Of a stretch of DNA of 64,000 nt, positions 25,424-33,130 are shown in pieces. This stretch comes from Pseudanabaena biceps (lineage in GTDB: Bacteria; Cyanobacteriota; Cyanobacteriia; Pseudanabaenales; Pseudanabaenaceae): NCBI GenBank assembly GCA_013361095.1, contig JAATWA010000001.1, positions 3,906,958 to 3,970,957 of the forward strand, read 5' to 3'. The position numbers were made by a program, and so were the translations under genes. Within the stretch, counting starts at the first letter, position 1; each line of letters starts with the position of its first letter. The notes under the pieces are model-generated. The model did not search any database. It saw only the letters and a program-made list of their open reading frames with translations, and had not been told where the DNA came from.

Positions 25424-27040
25424 ATGGAATATGCAATTGATTTTGGAACGAGTAATACCGTTGTTGCAAGAATTAATGAGAATGGTGAGATCGAGACTAT
25501 CAAACTCACAAACTATAGTAGTTTTATTGCTGATAACCCACCGTTAATTTCAAGTTTTGTCTATGTGCAGGATGCTGTAAAAGAGCAAGTTTTAATAGGA
25601 CAGGAAGTTAGCGATCGCGGTTTAGATAACCTAAATACTAAAAGCGAAGTAAGATTTTTTAAGAATTTCAAAAGAGCAATCGGTTCTAATGTATCGATGT
25701 TTGTTCCAGAACTAGATGGGCGAGAAGTTGAATTTGAACTAGTAGGGACATGGTTTTTAAAGAAAATTATTGCTCAGTTACCTGATGTTGATTCACTGAT
25801 TTTTACGGTTCCCGTCGATAGTTTTGAGTCTTATCGCAATTGGCTAGGTACAGTTTGTGAACAGTTAACTGTAAATCAGGTGAGAATCCTTGATGAGCCA
25901 ACGGCAGCAGCCTTGGGCTATGGAATTAACAGTGGGAATGAGACTCTGTTAGTAGTTGATTTTGGGGGTGGCACATTAGATTTATCACTAGTGAAGTTAT
26001 CCTTTGCTTTTGATCAAGCCGAATCGCAATTACCAAAATCTCCCCTCGGCTTTTTGTTAAAGTGGGGCGATCGCACTATCAAAAATACAAACACAAATAA
26101 AAGTAATTTTGCAAATAATCAAAGCGCCCAAACTGCCAAAGTTCTAGCAAAGACGGGGCAGAATCTGGGTGGTATTGACATCGACAATTGGATTGTTGAT
26201 TACTTCCATCGCACTTTAGGTGTTCCTAAAAACTCCTTAGTGACTCGTCTTGCCGAACGAGTAAAAATTGCTCTATCAAGTCACGACTCCGCAACAGAAG
26301 TATATTTTAATGACCAAACCTTTGAATCCTACGAATTGACCCTAACGCGATCGCTACTAGATCAAATTCTCGAACAACAAAACTTTTTTAATAACCTCGA
26401 TCAAGCCTTAGATCGAATTCGGCAGCATGCTTTGCGTCAAAATATTGATCTATCGCAGATTGACGCAGTTTTATTAGTGGGTGGTACTTCTCAAATACCT
26501 ACGGTTAAAAACTGGGCGCTCAAACATTTTCCCATTGAGAAGGTAAAAGCTAATAAACCATTTGAGGCGATCGCGCACGGGGCAGTTTCTCAAGGTTGGG
26601 AATTAAAAGACTTTCTTTACCATAGCTACGGTGTTCGTTATTGGGATAAGCGCTACAAAAAACATAACTGGCATACAATTATCAAATCTGGTGAGACTTA
26701 TCCTTTAAGCAAACCCATAGAACTTACTCTCGGTGCATCAGTGGCGGATCAGCCTAGTATTGAGCTAGTAATCGGTGAGTTAGGCGAAACTAATGTCGAA
26801 GTTTATTTTGAAGACGATCGCTTAATTTCTCGTGTTTTAGATGGTCAGCAAGTCGCCGTTCAGATTCTCAATGAAAACAGCAAAGTAATTGCGATTCTCA
26901 GTCCTCTCGGTCAAACGGGCTACGATCGCATTAAGGTGTTTTTTCAAGTTGACGAGAAGCGAACCTTACGCATTACAGTTTTAGATTTATTAAGCAATAA
27001 AAATTTATTAGAAGATATAGCTGTAGTTCAACTTGTATAG
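25424..27040 (+). CDS. Hsp70/DnaK-like ATPase, divergent
   Basis: I start at the ATG at 25424 because MEYAIDFGTSNTVVAR matches family N-termini and a GGAGAG site precedes it; an ATG at 25352 is possible. The nucleotide-binding domain shows the phosphate-1 loop (AIDFGTSNT), ILDEPTAAALGYG, the phosphate-2 loop VVDFGGGTLDLSL and the adenosine motif VLLVGGTSQIPTVKNW. A Lys/Asn/Gln-rich insert (about residues 205-245) breaks the domain. The C-terminal ~160 residues are unlike the DnaK substrate domain and lack the EEVD-type tail. No dnaJ or grpE is adjacent. It is likely a specialised chaperone; client unknown. Confidence 0.85.
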   Translation: MEYAIDFGTSNTVVARINENGEIETIKLTNYSSFIADNPPLISSFVYVQDAVKEQVLIGQEVSDRGLDNLNTKSEVRFFKNFKRAIGSNVSMFVPELDGREVEFELVGTWFLKKIIAQLPDVDSLIFTVPVDSFESYRNWLGTVCEQLTVNQVRILDEPTAAALGYGINSGNETLLVVDFGGGTLDLSLVKLSFAFDQAESQLPKSPLGFLLKWGDRTIKNTNTNKSNFANNQSAQTAKVLAKTGQNLGGIDIDNWIVDYFHRTLGVPKNSLVTRLAERVKIALSSHDSATEVYFNDQTFESYELTLTRSLLDQILEQQNFFNNLDQALDRIRQHALRQNIDLSQIDAVLLVGGTSQIPTVKNWALKHFPIEKVKANKPFEAIAHGAVSQGWELKDFLYHSYGVRYWDKRYKKHNWHTIIKSGETYPLSKPIELTLGASVADQPSIELVIGELGETNVEVYFEDDRLISRVLDGQQVAVQILNENSKVIAILSPLGQTGYDRIKVFFQVDEKRTLRITVLDLLSNKNLLEDIAVVQLV

Positions 27041-27062
27041 TGATTTACGCTTTCTTAAAACT

Positions 27063-27113
27063 CAAGGAAATTTTTGAAAGGTTTGCTTTGCAAACCTTTC
27101 AAAAATTTCCTTG
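27063..27113. repeat. Palindrome after the Hsp70 gene (family A-like)
   Basis: A perfect 51 bp palindrome, CAAGGAAATTTTTGAAAGG arms with TTTGCTTTGCAAA tip, preceded by a worn family A arm (TTTACGCTTTCTTAAAA). Confidence 0.85.
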
Positions 27114-27197
27114 CCCTATACAAAGCCTCAATAGACTGTAATTCTCAAATGAGTCGTGAGCAGTTAGAGTAAATAGCAGGAGGATCAAGTCCCTCTA

Positions 27198-27324
27198 AGC
27201 AATTCTTATTATAAAAATTGGTTTTTTGCAAACCAGCCTACGGCTGGCTTGTAAAAAACCAATTTTGGGGTTTGCAGCGCATTAGGCGCTGCAAACCCCA
27301 AAATTGGTTTCATAATGAATTGCT
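27198..27324. repeat. Family C double-hairpin element
   Basis: Third near-complete copy: AGCAATTCTTATTAT left end, ATAATGAATTGCT right end, hairpins CCAGCC-TAC-GGCTGG and GGGGTTTGCAGCGC-ATTA-GGCGCTGCAAACCCC. It ends 56 bp before the next CDS. Confidence 0.9.
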
Positions 27325-27379
27325 GAGTCCCCCTCACCATCCTTAGCAAATTTTGTCAAATGATTTAGGATTGCTATAT

Positions 27380-27838
27380 ATGAATTCCGATAATAGTGAT
27401 TCTCTCTCTAAACCCCTTAGTGATCCCCCTGCTGATCAACAACCTAGCCCGATCGCTGACACCCCAGATCCTCTACTAGAGCGACAAGTCCAACGTTTAA
27501 TTGAAGTACAAACATACCTACGCTGGATGTTTGATGTCCTACTTTGGTTGACCATCGGCGCGGCAAGCCTTTGGGCTTTGCGCTCAGATATAGAGCTGTG
27601 GATTGCCTCATTTACATGGGTGGGAGTCCGCATGACCCTCGTTTACAATCGCTTGCCAATGTTGGGTTTAGGCATATGTATTGCCATGACTCTCGCAACT
27701 TTGGTATGGCAAAGCTCAATTATTTTGTTTGGAATTAATGCTAGAGAAAAGCGATCGCTAGTTCAGCAAGTCCAAAAAATTTCTAAAAAGGGGAAAAAAC
27801 ATCTGTTATGGCGCTGGGTCTGTGAGGAGAAACTATGA
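27380..27838 (+). CDS. Small membrane protein, unknown
   Basis: The ATG at 27380 (MNSDNSDSLS) is preferred over an in-frame TTG at 27353. The protein has a Pro/Ser/Asp-rich N-terminus (to about residue 38), a helix LERQVQRLIEVQTYLRWM, two transmembrane segments (DVLLWLTIGAASLWAL and LPMLGLGICIAMTLATLVW) and a basic C-terminal tail (KKISKKGKKHLLWRW). I do not recognise the family. It has no gene neighbour within 360 bp on the 3' side. The codon usage looks like its neighbours. Confidence 0.6.
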   Translation: MNSDNSDSLSKPLSDPPADQQPSPIADTPDPLLERQVQRLIEVQTYLRWMFDVLLWLTIGAASLWALRSDIELWIASFTWVGVRMTLVYNRLPMLGLGICIAMTLATLVWQSSIILFGINAREKRSLVQQVQKISKKGKKHLLWRWVCEEKL

Positions 27839-27843
27839 ATTAT

Positions 27844-28175
27844 AAGAATTTTTTAAAAAGTGCGGCTTTGCCACACTTTTTAAAAAATTCTTGATTCTGA
27901 CTTGAGAGCAAAGCTATGCAAAGAACAAACCTAGTAAGGTTTTGATAACAATTTTGAAAGCCAGCCTACGGCTGGCTTTCAAAAAAAAACAATTTTTATA
28001 ATGAGAAGTACTGAGGTTTTGCTGTTCAAAAAAATGGCGCAGCCATTTTTTTGAACTGATATGACAGGGCTACAGCCTATTGAGGCTTTGAGGAGTACAG
28101 AAATATTTTTGAAAGCGCCGCGAAGCGGCGCTTTCAAAAATATTTCTGGGTTTTAATTAAGCGCAAAGCGCTGTA
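27844..28175. repeat. Four palindromes upstream of nth
   Basis: The 366 bp gap holds 27844-27892 (AAGAATTTTTTAAAAAGTG arms, GGCTTTGCC tip); a broken family C unit (27952-27984, TTTTGAAAGCCAGCC arms, ending ATAATGAGAAGTACTGA near 28013); 28025-28055 (TTCAAAAAAATGGC arms); and a family A copy (28098-28148, CAGAAATATTTTTGAAAGCG arms) with right arm GCGCAAAGCGCTGTA (28161-28175). No coding potential. Confidence 0.85.
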
Positions 28176-28204
28176 TACAATTGACGACAGCTATAAAACT
28201 AAAA

Positions 28205-28873
28205 ATGGGAATCATCACCAAACGCTCATCCAAAAAAATTCGTGCTAACGAGATTTTAATTCGCCTCAAGCGTCTTTATCCAGATGCAGTTTGCTCCCTT
28301 GACTACGAAACCCCTGTCCAACTTTTGGTTGCGGTGATCCTCTCAGCGCAATGCACCGATGAACGAGTGAACATGGTCACTCCCAAATTATTTGCGAGAT
28401 TTCCCGATGCGATCGCATTAGCTAATGCCGATCTTGACGAATTAATGGAAATAGTCCATTCCACAGGTTTTTATCGCAATAAATCCAAAAATATCCGTAG
28501 TGCTTGCGAAATGATCGTGCGCGACTTTGGCGGCGAAGTCCCCAACACGATGGAAAGCTTACTAAAATTAGCGGGTGTAGCTCGGAAGACTGCCAATGTG
28601 GTGTTAGCCCATGCCTTTGGCATCAACGCAGGTGTAACCGTAGATACTCATGTCAAGCGCCTCACTAACCGACTCGGATTAACTAAATTTGATGAGCCAC
28701 TCAAGATCGAGCGAGATTTGATGGCACTTCTACCCCAAAGAGATTGGGAAAACTGGTCAATTAGGATTATTTATCACGGTCGTGCTGTCTGTAATGCGCG
28801 TAAGCCAGCTTGCGATCGCTGTGAGCTAGCGGACTTATGCCCATCTGCACCCAAAGTTATCCCAGTTCCCTAA
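28205..28873 (+). CDS. nth: Endonuclease III (DNA glycosylase/AP lyase)
   Basis: Removes oxidised pyrimidines in base excision repair. From the ATG at 28205 the protein has 222 residues (an upstream TTG at 28181 is less likely). The helix-hairpin-helix LKLAGVARKTANVVL carries catalytic Lys128, followed by VDTHVKR with Asp147. The C-terminal [4Fe-4S] cluster Cys are C196-x6-C203-x2-C206-x5-C212, exactly the Nth spacing. Monocistronic. Confidence 0.95.
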   Translation: MGIITKRSSKKIRANEILIRLKRLYPDAVCSLDYETPVQLLVAVILSAQCTDERVNMVTPKLFARFPDAIALANADLDELMEIVHSTGFYRNKSKNIRSACEMIVRDFGGEVPNTMESLLKLAGVARKTANVVLAHAFGINAGVTVDTHVKRLTNRLGLTKFDEPLKIERDLMALLPQRDWENWSIRIIYHGRAVCNARKPACDRCELADLCPSAPKVIPVP

Positions 28874-28882
28874 ATTGATACA

Positions 28883-28964
28883 GCGCTTAGCGCTTACACC
28901 AATCTTTCAAAACCCAAGAAGCGAGTAGCGGCGCAAAGCGCCGCTACTCGCTTCTTGGGTTTTG
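28883..28964. repeat. Family A-like palindrome downstream of nth
   Basis: The left arm CAGCGCTTAGCGCTTACACC is followed by a 56 bp palindrome (28909-28964, CAAAACCCAAGAAGCGAGTA arms, GCGGCGC-AAA tip). It ends about 120 bp before psaL. Confidence 0.85.
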
Positions 28965-29082
28965 ATTTGCCTTACTCTGTGAAGTTTTCTAAAGATCGCA
29001 GCCCTTTATGCATTGACATTCGCGCTTATTCCCTAAAATGAAGACAAAATTCTCCCTGCAATCTTTAAATTAATAAAGACTT

Positions 29083-29556
29083 ATGACAGATTTTGTAAAA
29101 TCCTTCAAAAATGATCCCCAACTAGGGAACTTGTCCACACCAGTTAGCGATTCAGCAATTGTTAAAGCTTTTATCGGTAATCTTCCTGCTTACCGTAAAG
29201 GCTTGTCTGCTAGCCGCCGTGGTCTAGAAATTGGTATGGCTCATGGTTACTTCATCTATGGACCTTTCGCTTTGCTTGGGCCTCTCAGAAATACTGAATT
29301 GGGTAGCCTTGCAGGTTTATTGGCGACTGTGGCTTCAGTTGTACTATTGACCCTTGGTTTGTCCCTCTATGGTCAAACTGCAACCAAGTTGCAATCTAGC
29401 TCTGCTCTAGAAGCACCTGCTGAATTGGACACTCCTTCTGGTTGGAGTGAATTTGCTGGTAGTTTCTTGCTTGGTGGTGCTGGTGGCGCTGCATTTGCTT
29501 ACTTCCTCAACTACCTTGAGCCATTCCAAAAGTTTGGCGGTTTGCTCTGGTCTTAA
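29083..29556 (+). CDS. psaL: Photosystem I subunit XI
   Basis: A 157-residue thylakoid subunit needed for PSI trimer or tetramer assembly. Conserved blocks are present: PVSDSAIVKAFIGNLPAYRKGLSASRRGLEIGMAHGYFIYGPF, LAGLLATVASVVLLTLGLSLYG and FAGSFLLGGAGGAAFAYFLNYL, giving three transmembrane helices with the GMAHGY chlorophyll-binding region. The 65 bp spacing to psaI on the same strand indicates one transcript. Confidence 0.96.
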   Translation: MTDFVKSFKNDPQLGNLSTPVSDSAIVKAFIGNLPAYRKGLSASRRGLEIGMAHGYFIYGPFALLGPLRNTELGSLAGLLATVASVVLLTLGLSLYGQTATKLQSSSALEAPAELDTPSGWSEFAGSFLLGGAGGAAFAYFLNYLEPFQKFGGLLWS

Positions 29557-29621
29557 ATTTGTTTTTAAGCCTTATCAAGTTCTAAAACAATTTCCACCTT
29601 AATTTAAGGAAAAATATAATC

Positions 29622-29732
29622 ATGACTGGATACTACGCACATTATTACGTTTCTTTCATTCTCGTACCTCTCGTTGGCGTAATCCTCCCGATCGCCACTA
29701 TGGGTTTACTTCTCAACTATATCGAAAACTAA
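29622..29732 (+). CDS. psaI: Photosystem I subunit VIII
   Basis: A 36-residue single-helix thylakoid protein, too short for most gene callers. The sequence MTGYYAHYYVSFILVPLVG... MGLLLNYIEN aligns with PsaI (SYAAS..., LVPLVG, P(A/I)xTMGLL, (Y/H)IE). An AAGGA ribosome site lies about 14 bp upstream. The usual order I recall is psaI before psaL; here psaI follows psaL. It binds PsaL and carotenoid at the oligomer interface. Confidence 0.92.
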   Translation: MTGYYAHYYVSFILVPLVGVILPIATMGLLLNYIEN

Positions 29733-29828
29733 TCTTTTCTTTTAGTCTTCAAGAAATAAAGAAGAGTCACTCAAAGCGCGGCACTTCTTGACCCCAAGAT
29801 AGAATCTCCTAAAGGATCTTATTTTGGA

Positions 29829-29863
29829 AAAGGAGAGTCAGCGCTTTGCGCTGACTCTCCTTT
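29829..29863. terminator. Palindrome downstream of psaI
   Basis: AAAGGAGAGTCAGCGC-TTT-GCGCTGACTCTCCTTT is a perfect palindrome and probable terminator of psaL-psaI. A decayed hairpin with AAGAAGAGTCACTC / GCACTTCTTG lies at about 29760-29790. Confidence 0.75.
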
Positions 29864-29869
29864 ATGAGT

Positions 29870-29985
29870 TTTATAGCTGTCGTCACTTGTATTAGAACAA
29901 ATCAAAACCCCAGAAGCGAGTTGAAGCTTGAACGCCGCAACTCGCTTCTGGGGTTTTGTCTTAACAAAAGTGGCGAAAACTATAG
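29870..29985. repeat. Family D nested palindrome
   Basis: The outer arms TATAGCTGTCGTCACTTGT and ACAAAAGTGGCGAAAACTATA enclose AACAAATCAAAACCCCAGAA (left) and its partner on the right. The inner stem GAAGCGAGTTG has a partly broken tip. Confidence 0.8.
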
Positions 29986-30047
29986 TTCAAAATAAACTTC
30001 TTCAATGATGGATGCTTTTAAGTTCTACGATAGATTCCCCCATCAGC

Positions 30048-30089
30048 CAAAAAATAAAGGTAACGCAAATGCGTTACCTTTATTTTTTG
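30048..30089 (-). terminator. Terminator of rpmJ
   Basis: CAAAAAATAAAGGTAACGC-AAAT-GCGTTACC... forms a perfect stem with A/T flanks, directly after the L36 stop codon on the minus strand. Confidence 0.85.
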
Positions 30090-30092
30090 AAT

Positions 30093-30218
30093 TTACCCTT
30101 GGCGAGCTTTGAACTTTGGGTTTGACTTACAAATGACATATATTCTGCCGCGACGACGTACAATTTTGCAGTCTTTATGGCGAGTTTTTGCCGATCTGAG
30201 GGAGCTAACAACTTTCAT
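30093..30218 (-). CDS. rpmJ: 50S ribosomal protein L36, zinc-independent (C-) form
   Basis: A 41-residue protein MKVVSSLRSAKTRHKDCKIV... RRRGRIYVICKSNPKFKARQG. It matches the longer, YkgO-like L36 type. The zinc-ribbon Cys-x2-Cys pair of the standard 37-residue L36 is missing here; only Cys17 and Cys30 remain and the His ligand is replaced by Phe. Such forms do not need zinc and in other bacteria replace the zinc form during zinc starvation. It is monocistronic with its own terminator, away from the ribosomal protein operons. Whether the genome also has a zinc-binding L36 cannot be seen here. Confidence 0.92.
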   Translation of the reverse strand: MKVVSSLRSAKTRHKDCKIVRRRGRIYVICKSNPKFKARQG

Positions 30219-30313
30219 GGATTAATCCCTAACGTTTACTTATGTTGAAAAATTTTCACACGGCTTATAATTCTAACACTAGATGATGCTCAACTAATAA
30301 CAAAAATATTATC

Positions 30314-30427
30314 ACTATAAAAATTAGTTTTTTAAAGCCAAAGGTGGTAAAAACCTAAAATTAGTTTCACATTCAATTGCTGATTTTATAGAGTGCAAAG
30401 CGCTCTATAAAATCAGCAATTGAATGT
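30314..30427. repeat. Degenerate family C copy and an adjacent palindrome
   Basis: The left part (ACTATAAAAATTAGTTTTTTAAAGCC ... AAAATTAGTTTCACATTCAATTGCTGA) is a worn family C element. Its right end is part of a perfect palindrome (30369-30427, ACATTCAATTGCTGATTTTA arms, GTGCAAAGCGC tip). The rest of the L36-wecA gap has no gene. Confidence 0.7.
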
Positions 30428-30501
30428 GCGTTTAACCAATCCAATGCTATGCTTGCAAGCATAAATCAGCTAAATTTTCAAAACTTTATTTTATTCTTGT
30501 A

Positions 30502-31608
30502 ATGCTGCATCCAACCGCCATTCCCTACTTGGTCGCCTTTGCAGTATCTGCGATCGTGGTCTGGCTAAGTACCCCAGTTATTAGACACTTTGGTCTAAAA
30601 GCAGGATTAGTTGACAAGCCCAACAGCCGCAAGATGCATACAACTCCTGTAGTTCGAGTTGGCGGCGTGGCGATATTTTTGGGAAGTGTCACCGCACTAT
30701 TATTAGTCTGGACAGCAGGATGGTTTGGGATATTGCCACAGACTAGGGAATATGAAGTCTGGGGCGTGACTATTGGCGGAGCTGCCTTTTTCTTAATTGG
30801 ATTTGCTGACGATCTATTTAACTTGCCACCGTTGCCGCGACTGATCGCGCAGTTGGCAGTTTCCGCCGCCGCATGGCGAGTCGGCGTAAGAATTGACTTT
30901 ATATCAGTACCTTTGTTCGGCATTATCAAATTTGGTTGGTTGAGTTTACCGATTACGATGGTGTGGCTATCGGGAATGGCAAATGCGATTAATTGGCTAG
31001 ATGGTTTAGATGGTCTTGCCGCAGGTGTAACCACGATCGCCGCAGCGATCATTTTAATTACGAGTTTGTTTATGCAACAGCCTGCGGCAGCTCTGATTGC
31101 GGCGGCGCTTGCAGGTGGTTGTTTAGGCTTTTTGCGCTATAACTTTAAGCCTAAAAGCTCGGCTGAGATTTTCATGGGTGATGGTGGGGCATATTTCTTG
31201 GGATTTACCCTCGCAGGTGTGAGTGTCATCGGTCTAGTAAAGGCAGTTGCTACGGTAGCCCTAATTCTGCCCTATGTGATTTTGGCAGTGCCGATTGTTG
31301 ATGCAACTCTAGTGATTTTGCAACGCTTGGCTAGAGGTGAGTCACCGATGGCAGCAGGCAATCAACATTTACACCATCGTCTCGTCCAAGCGGGGGTGTC
31401 AAAACGCCTCACCGTGCTATTTATCTATGCGCTCACGCTTTGGGTCGGTAGTATTGCGATGGCAGTGTCGGGAATGCCCGCAGGTGGTACTTATGCAGCT
31501 GTTAGCACTTTGCTGATGATTTATGCTTGTTGGCAAGTTGGTTTAAAAATCAAGGCAAAGGCATCGCGATCGCAAAAGGAACCATCTTCATCAATTAATA
31601 AGCCATAA
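30502..31608 (+). CDS. WecA/TagO-like polyprenyl-phosphate sugar-1-phosphate transferase
   Basis: A 368-residue integral membrane protein of the MraY/WecA family (about ten TM helices). It moves a sugar-1-phosphate, typically GlcNAc, from UDP to undecaprenyl phosphate, starting a cell-surface polysaccharide. Catalytic/Mg motifs are present: RKMHTTPVVRVGGVAIF, FADDLFNLPP, NAINWLDGLDGLAAG, IFMGDGGAYFLG and the C-terminal HLHHRL. The WecA/TagO subgroup rather than MraY is indicated by the HxHHR motif and genome context outside the cell-wall cluster. The sugar is unknown. Confidence 0.88.
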   Translation: MLHPTAIPYLVAFAVSAIVVWLSTPVIRHFGLKAGLVDKPNSRKMHTTPVVRVGGVAIFLGSVTALLLVWTAGWFGILPQTREYEVWGVTIGGAAFFLIGFADDLFNLPPLPRLIAQLAVSAAAWRVGVRIDFISVPLFGIIKFGWLSLPITMVWLSGMANAINWLDGLDGLAAGVTTIAAAIILITSLFMQQPAAALIAAALAGGCLGFLRYNFKPKSSAEIFMGDGGAYFLGFTLAGVSVIGLVKAVATVALILPYVILAVPIVDATLVILQRLARGESPMAAGNQHLHHRLVQAGVSKRLTVLFIYALTLWVGSIAMAVSGMPAGGTYAAVSTLLMIYACWQVGLKIKAKASRSQKEPSSSINKP

Positions 31609-31613
31609 AGGTC

Positions 31614-31670
31614 GCCTAATTGGGAATTTATTGCCCCGCCAAAGGCGGGGCAATAAATTCCCAATTAGGC
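31614..31670. repeat. Palindrome between wecA-like gene and nurA
   Basis: A perfect 57 bp palindrome: GCCTAATTGGGAATTTATTG then CCCCGCC-AAA-GGCGGGG. It lies 27 bp before the nurA start and overlaps a longer in-frame reading of nurA, supporting the later start. Confidence 0.88.
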
Positions 31671-31696
31671 AACTAAATAGAAAATTAGAGGTGATC

Positions 31697-32878
31697 ATGC
31701 TGAACTTGCAAAAGCTGATGGGACAAATGCAAGGTATGTCTGAGCAGTTGCATAAAGAAGCTCAGACATTGGCAGTTAAACTCGATCGCGCAGAAACCAT
31801 ATTTCATCAATCGGTCGCAAATCAAATTACTCATTGCCAGCAGATGCAACGATTTGGCGATCGCCTAGCCTTTAATTGTGCAGAACCCGTTGAATCTTTA
31901 TCACAGATTCAAGCGATCGCGCCGATAACGACACCACATATTGTCTTAGCCACTGATGGATCGCAAATCGCGCCCAGCCGTCATGAAATTGCTTATTGCT
32001 ATTTGATTAATATTGGTCGAGTCGCGATTCATTACAATTCAGGCATCTATCCTTTACTCGATAATATTCCTGAAGTATTTTATAAATCTGAAGATTTGTA
32101 TAAGGCGCGTCAATGGGGAATTCAAACAGAACAGTGGATGACGCTCAAGCGGACAGTTGCCGAAATTGTATCCCTTGTCGATTTAGCAATAGAGCAAATT
32201 TCCCCTGAAGTACCGATGCTGGCTTTTACCGATGGAGCGTTAATTCATTGGGAATTTGATGAAGTTCCTGTCGAAGCACGATCGCAGCTTCTTCCCGATA
32301 TTCTTGCGGCTTGGGACAAATTGCGATCGCAAAAGATTCCTCTCGCTGGTTATATCAGCGCTCCTCGCGCCGCCGAAGCTACTAATTTTTTGCGCTTACA
32401 ACTCTGCCCCTTTGAGCAACCTGACTGTCCAACCCATTGTGATACTAAGTCCCTTGATAATGCTCCATGCAGTCAACTTCAGCCATTGCGCGACGGTACT
32501 CTCTGGGCGCGTCTGTTAAAAGCGGGAGAATGTAGTCCACTTTGGCAGAGCCACTCTCGCATCATGCAGGAATATGGCGAGCATCAAATTTATTTTTGCT
32601 ATCTCCATGTCGGCACAGAAATCGCTAGAGTCGAAATGCCCGCTTGGACTGCTCTCGATCCTAAATTGCGATCGCAAGCTTTAGCAATTACTCTGGCGCA
32701 GGTGCAAAAAGGCTATGGCTATCCTGTGGCTCTGGCTGAAGCCCACAATCAAGCAGTAGTTACTGGCAGCGATCGCCGCCGTTTTTTTGCAATTTTAGAA
32801 CAACAAATGGTGAAGTCTGGTTTACGCAACGTCACAACTTCCTATAAAGAGTCGCGCAAGCGCAGCAGCATCGCCTAG
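31697..32878 (+). CDS. NurA-domain nuclease
   Basis: From the ATG at 31697 (MLNLQKLMGQMQ) the protein is 393 residues. NurA motifs are spread as expected: ATDGSQI (first catalytic Asp), AFTDGALIHWEF, SAPRAAEATNFLRLQLCP and the C-terminal ALAEAHNQAVVTGSDRRRFF, with YKESRKRS at the very end. NurA is a Mn2+-dependent 5' nuclease that in archaea acts with the HerA translocase in end resection. Cyanobacterial homologues are long, as here. No HerA-like ATPase is adjacent. Confidence 0.85.
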   Translation: MLNLQKLMGQMQGMSEQLHKEAQTLAVKLDRAETIFHQSVANQITHCQQMQRFGDRLAFNCAEPVESLSQIQAIAPITTPHIVLATDGSQIAPSRHEIAYCYLINIGRVAIHYNSGIYPLLDNIPEVFYKSEDLYKARQWGIQTEQWMTLKRTVAEIVSLVDLAIEQISPEVPMLAFTDGALIHWEFDEVPVEARSQLLPDILAAWDKLRSQKIPLAGYISAPRAAEATNFLRLQLCPFEQPDCPTHCDTKSLDNAPCSQLQPLRDGTLWARLLKAGECSPLWQSHSRIMQEYGEHQIYFCYLHVGTEIARVEMPAWTALDPKLRSQALAITLAQVQKGYGYPVALAEAHNQAVVTGSDRRRFFAILEQQMVKSGLRNVTTSYKESRKRSSIA

Positions 32879-32881
32879 ATT

Positions 32882-33130
32882 AAAGCGCTTTGAGCTTTCT
32901 AAAACCAAGACAAAAATTCAAAAGAATGGCTTTGCCATTCTTTTGAATTTTTGTCTAACCAAGAACTTGTTGGCAAGGGGGGTGATGTATCACATTTGAT
33001 GGAGAGTTCAAGAGGATTGAAATGAGAACTCATAGCGCCAAGCAAAGTCCTGAAAGCCTGAAAATACGTTGACCGCACTGAGTATAAATACTTATTCATT
33101 TAAATTTAATGGCAAATAATTGACACTTTT
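32882..33130. repeat. Intergenic region between nurA and the SWIM gene with one palindrome
   Basis: A worn family A arm (AAAGCGCTTTGAGCTTTCTAA) precedes a perfect palindrome (32908-32956, AGACAAAAATTCAAAAGAATGG arms). Positions 32960-33130 contain nothing I can identify. Confidence 0.75.

Noticed and set aside
30285..30330. Zur-like box (GATAATATT) upstream of the L36 gene
   Set aside because: The sequence is part of a worn family C element and lacks a second matching half-site.
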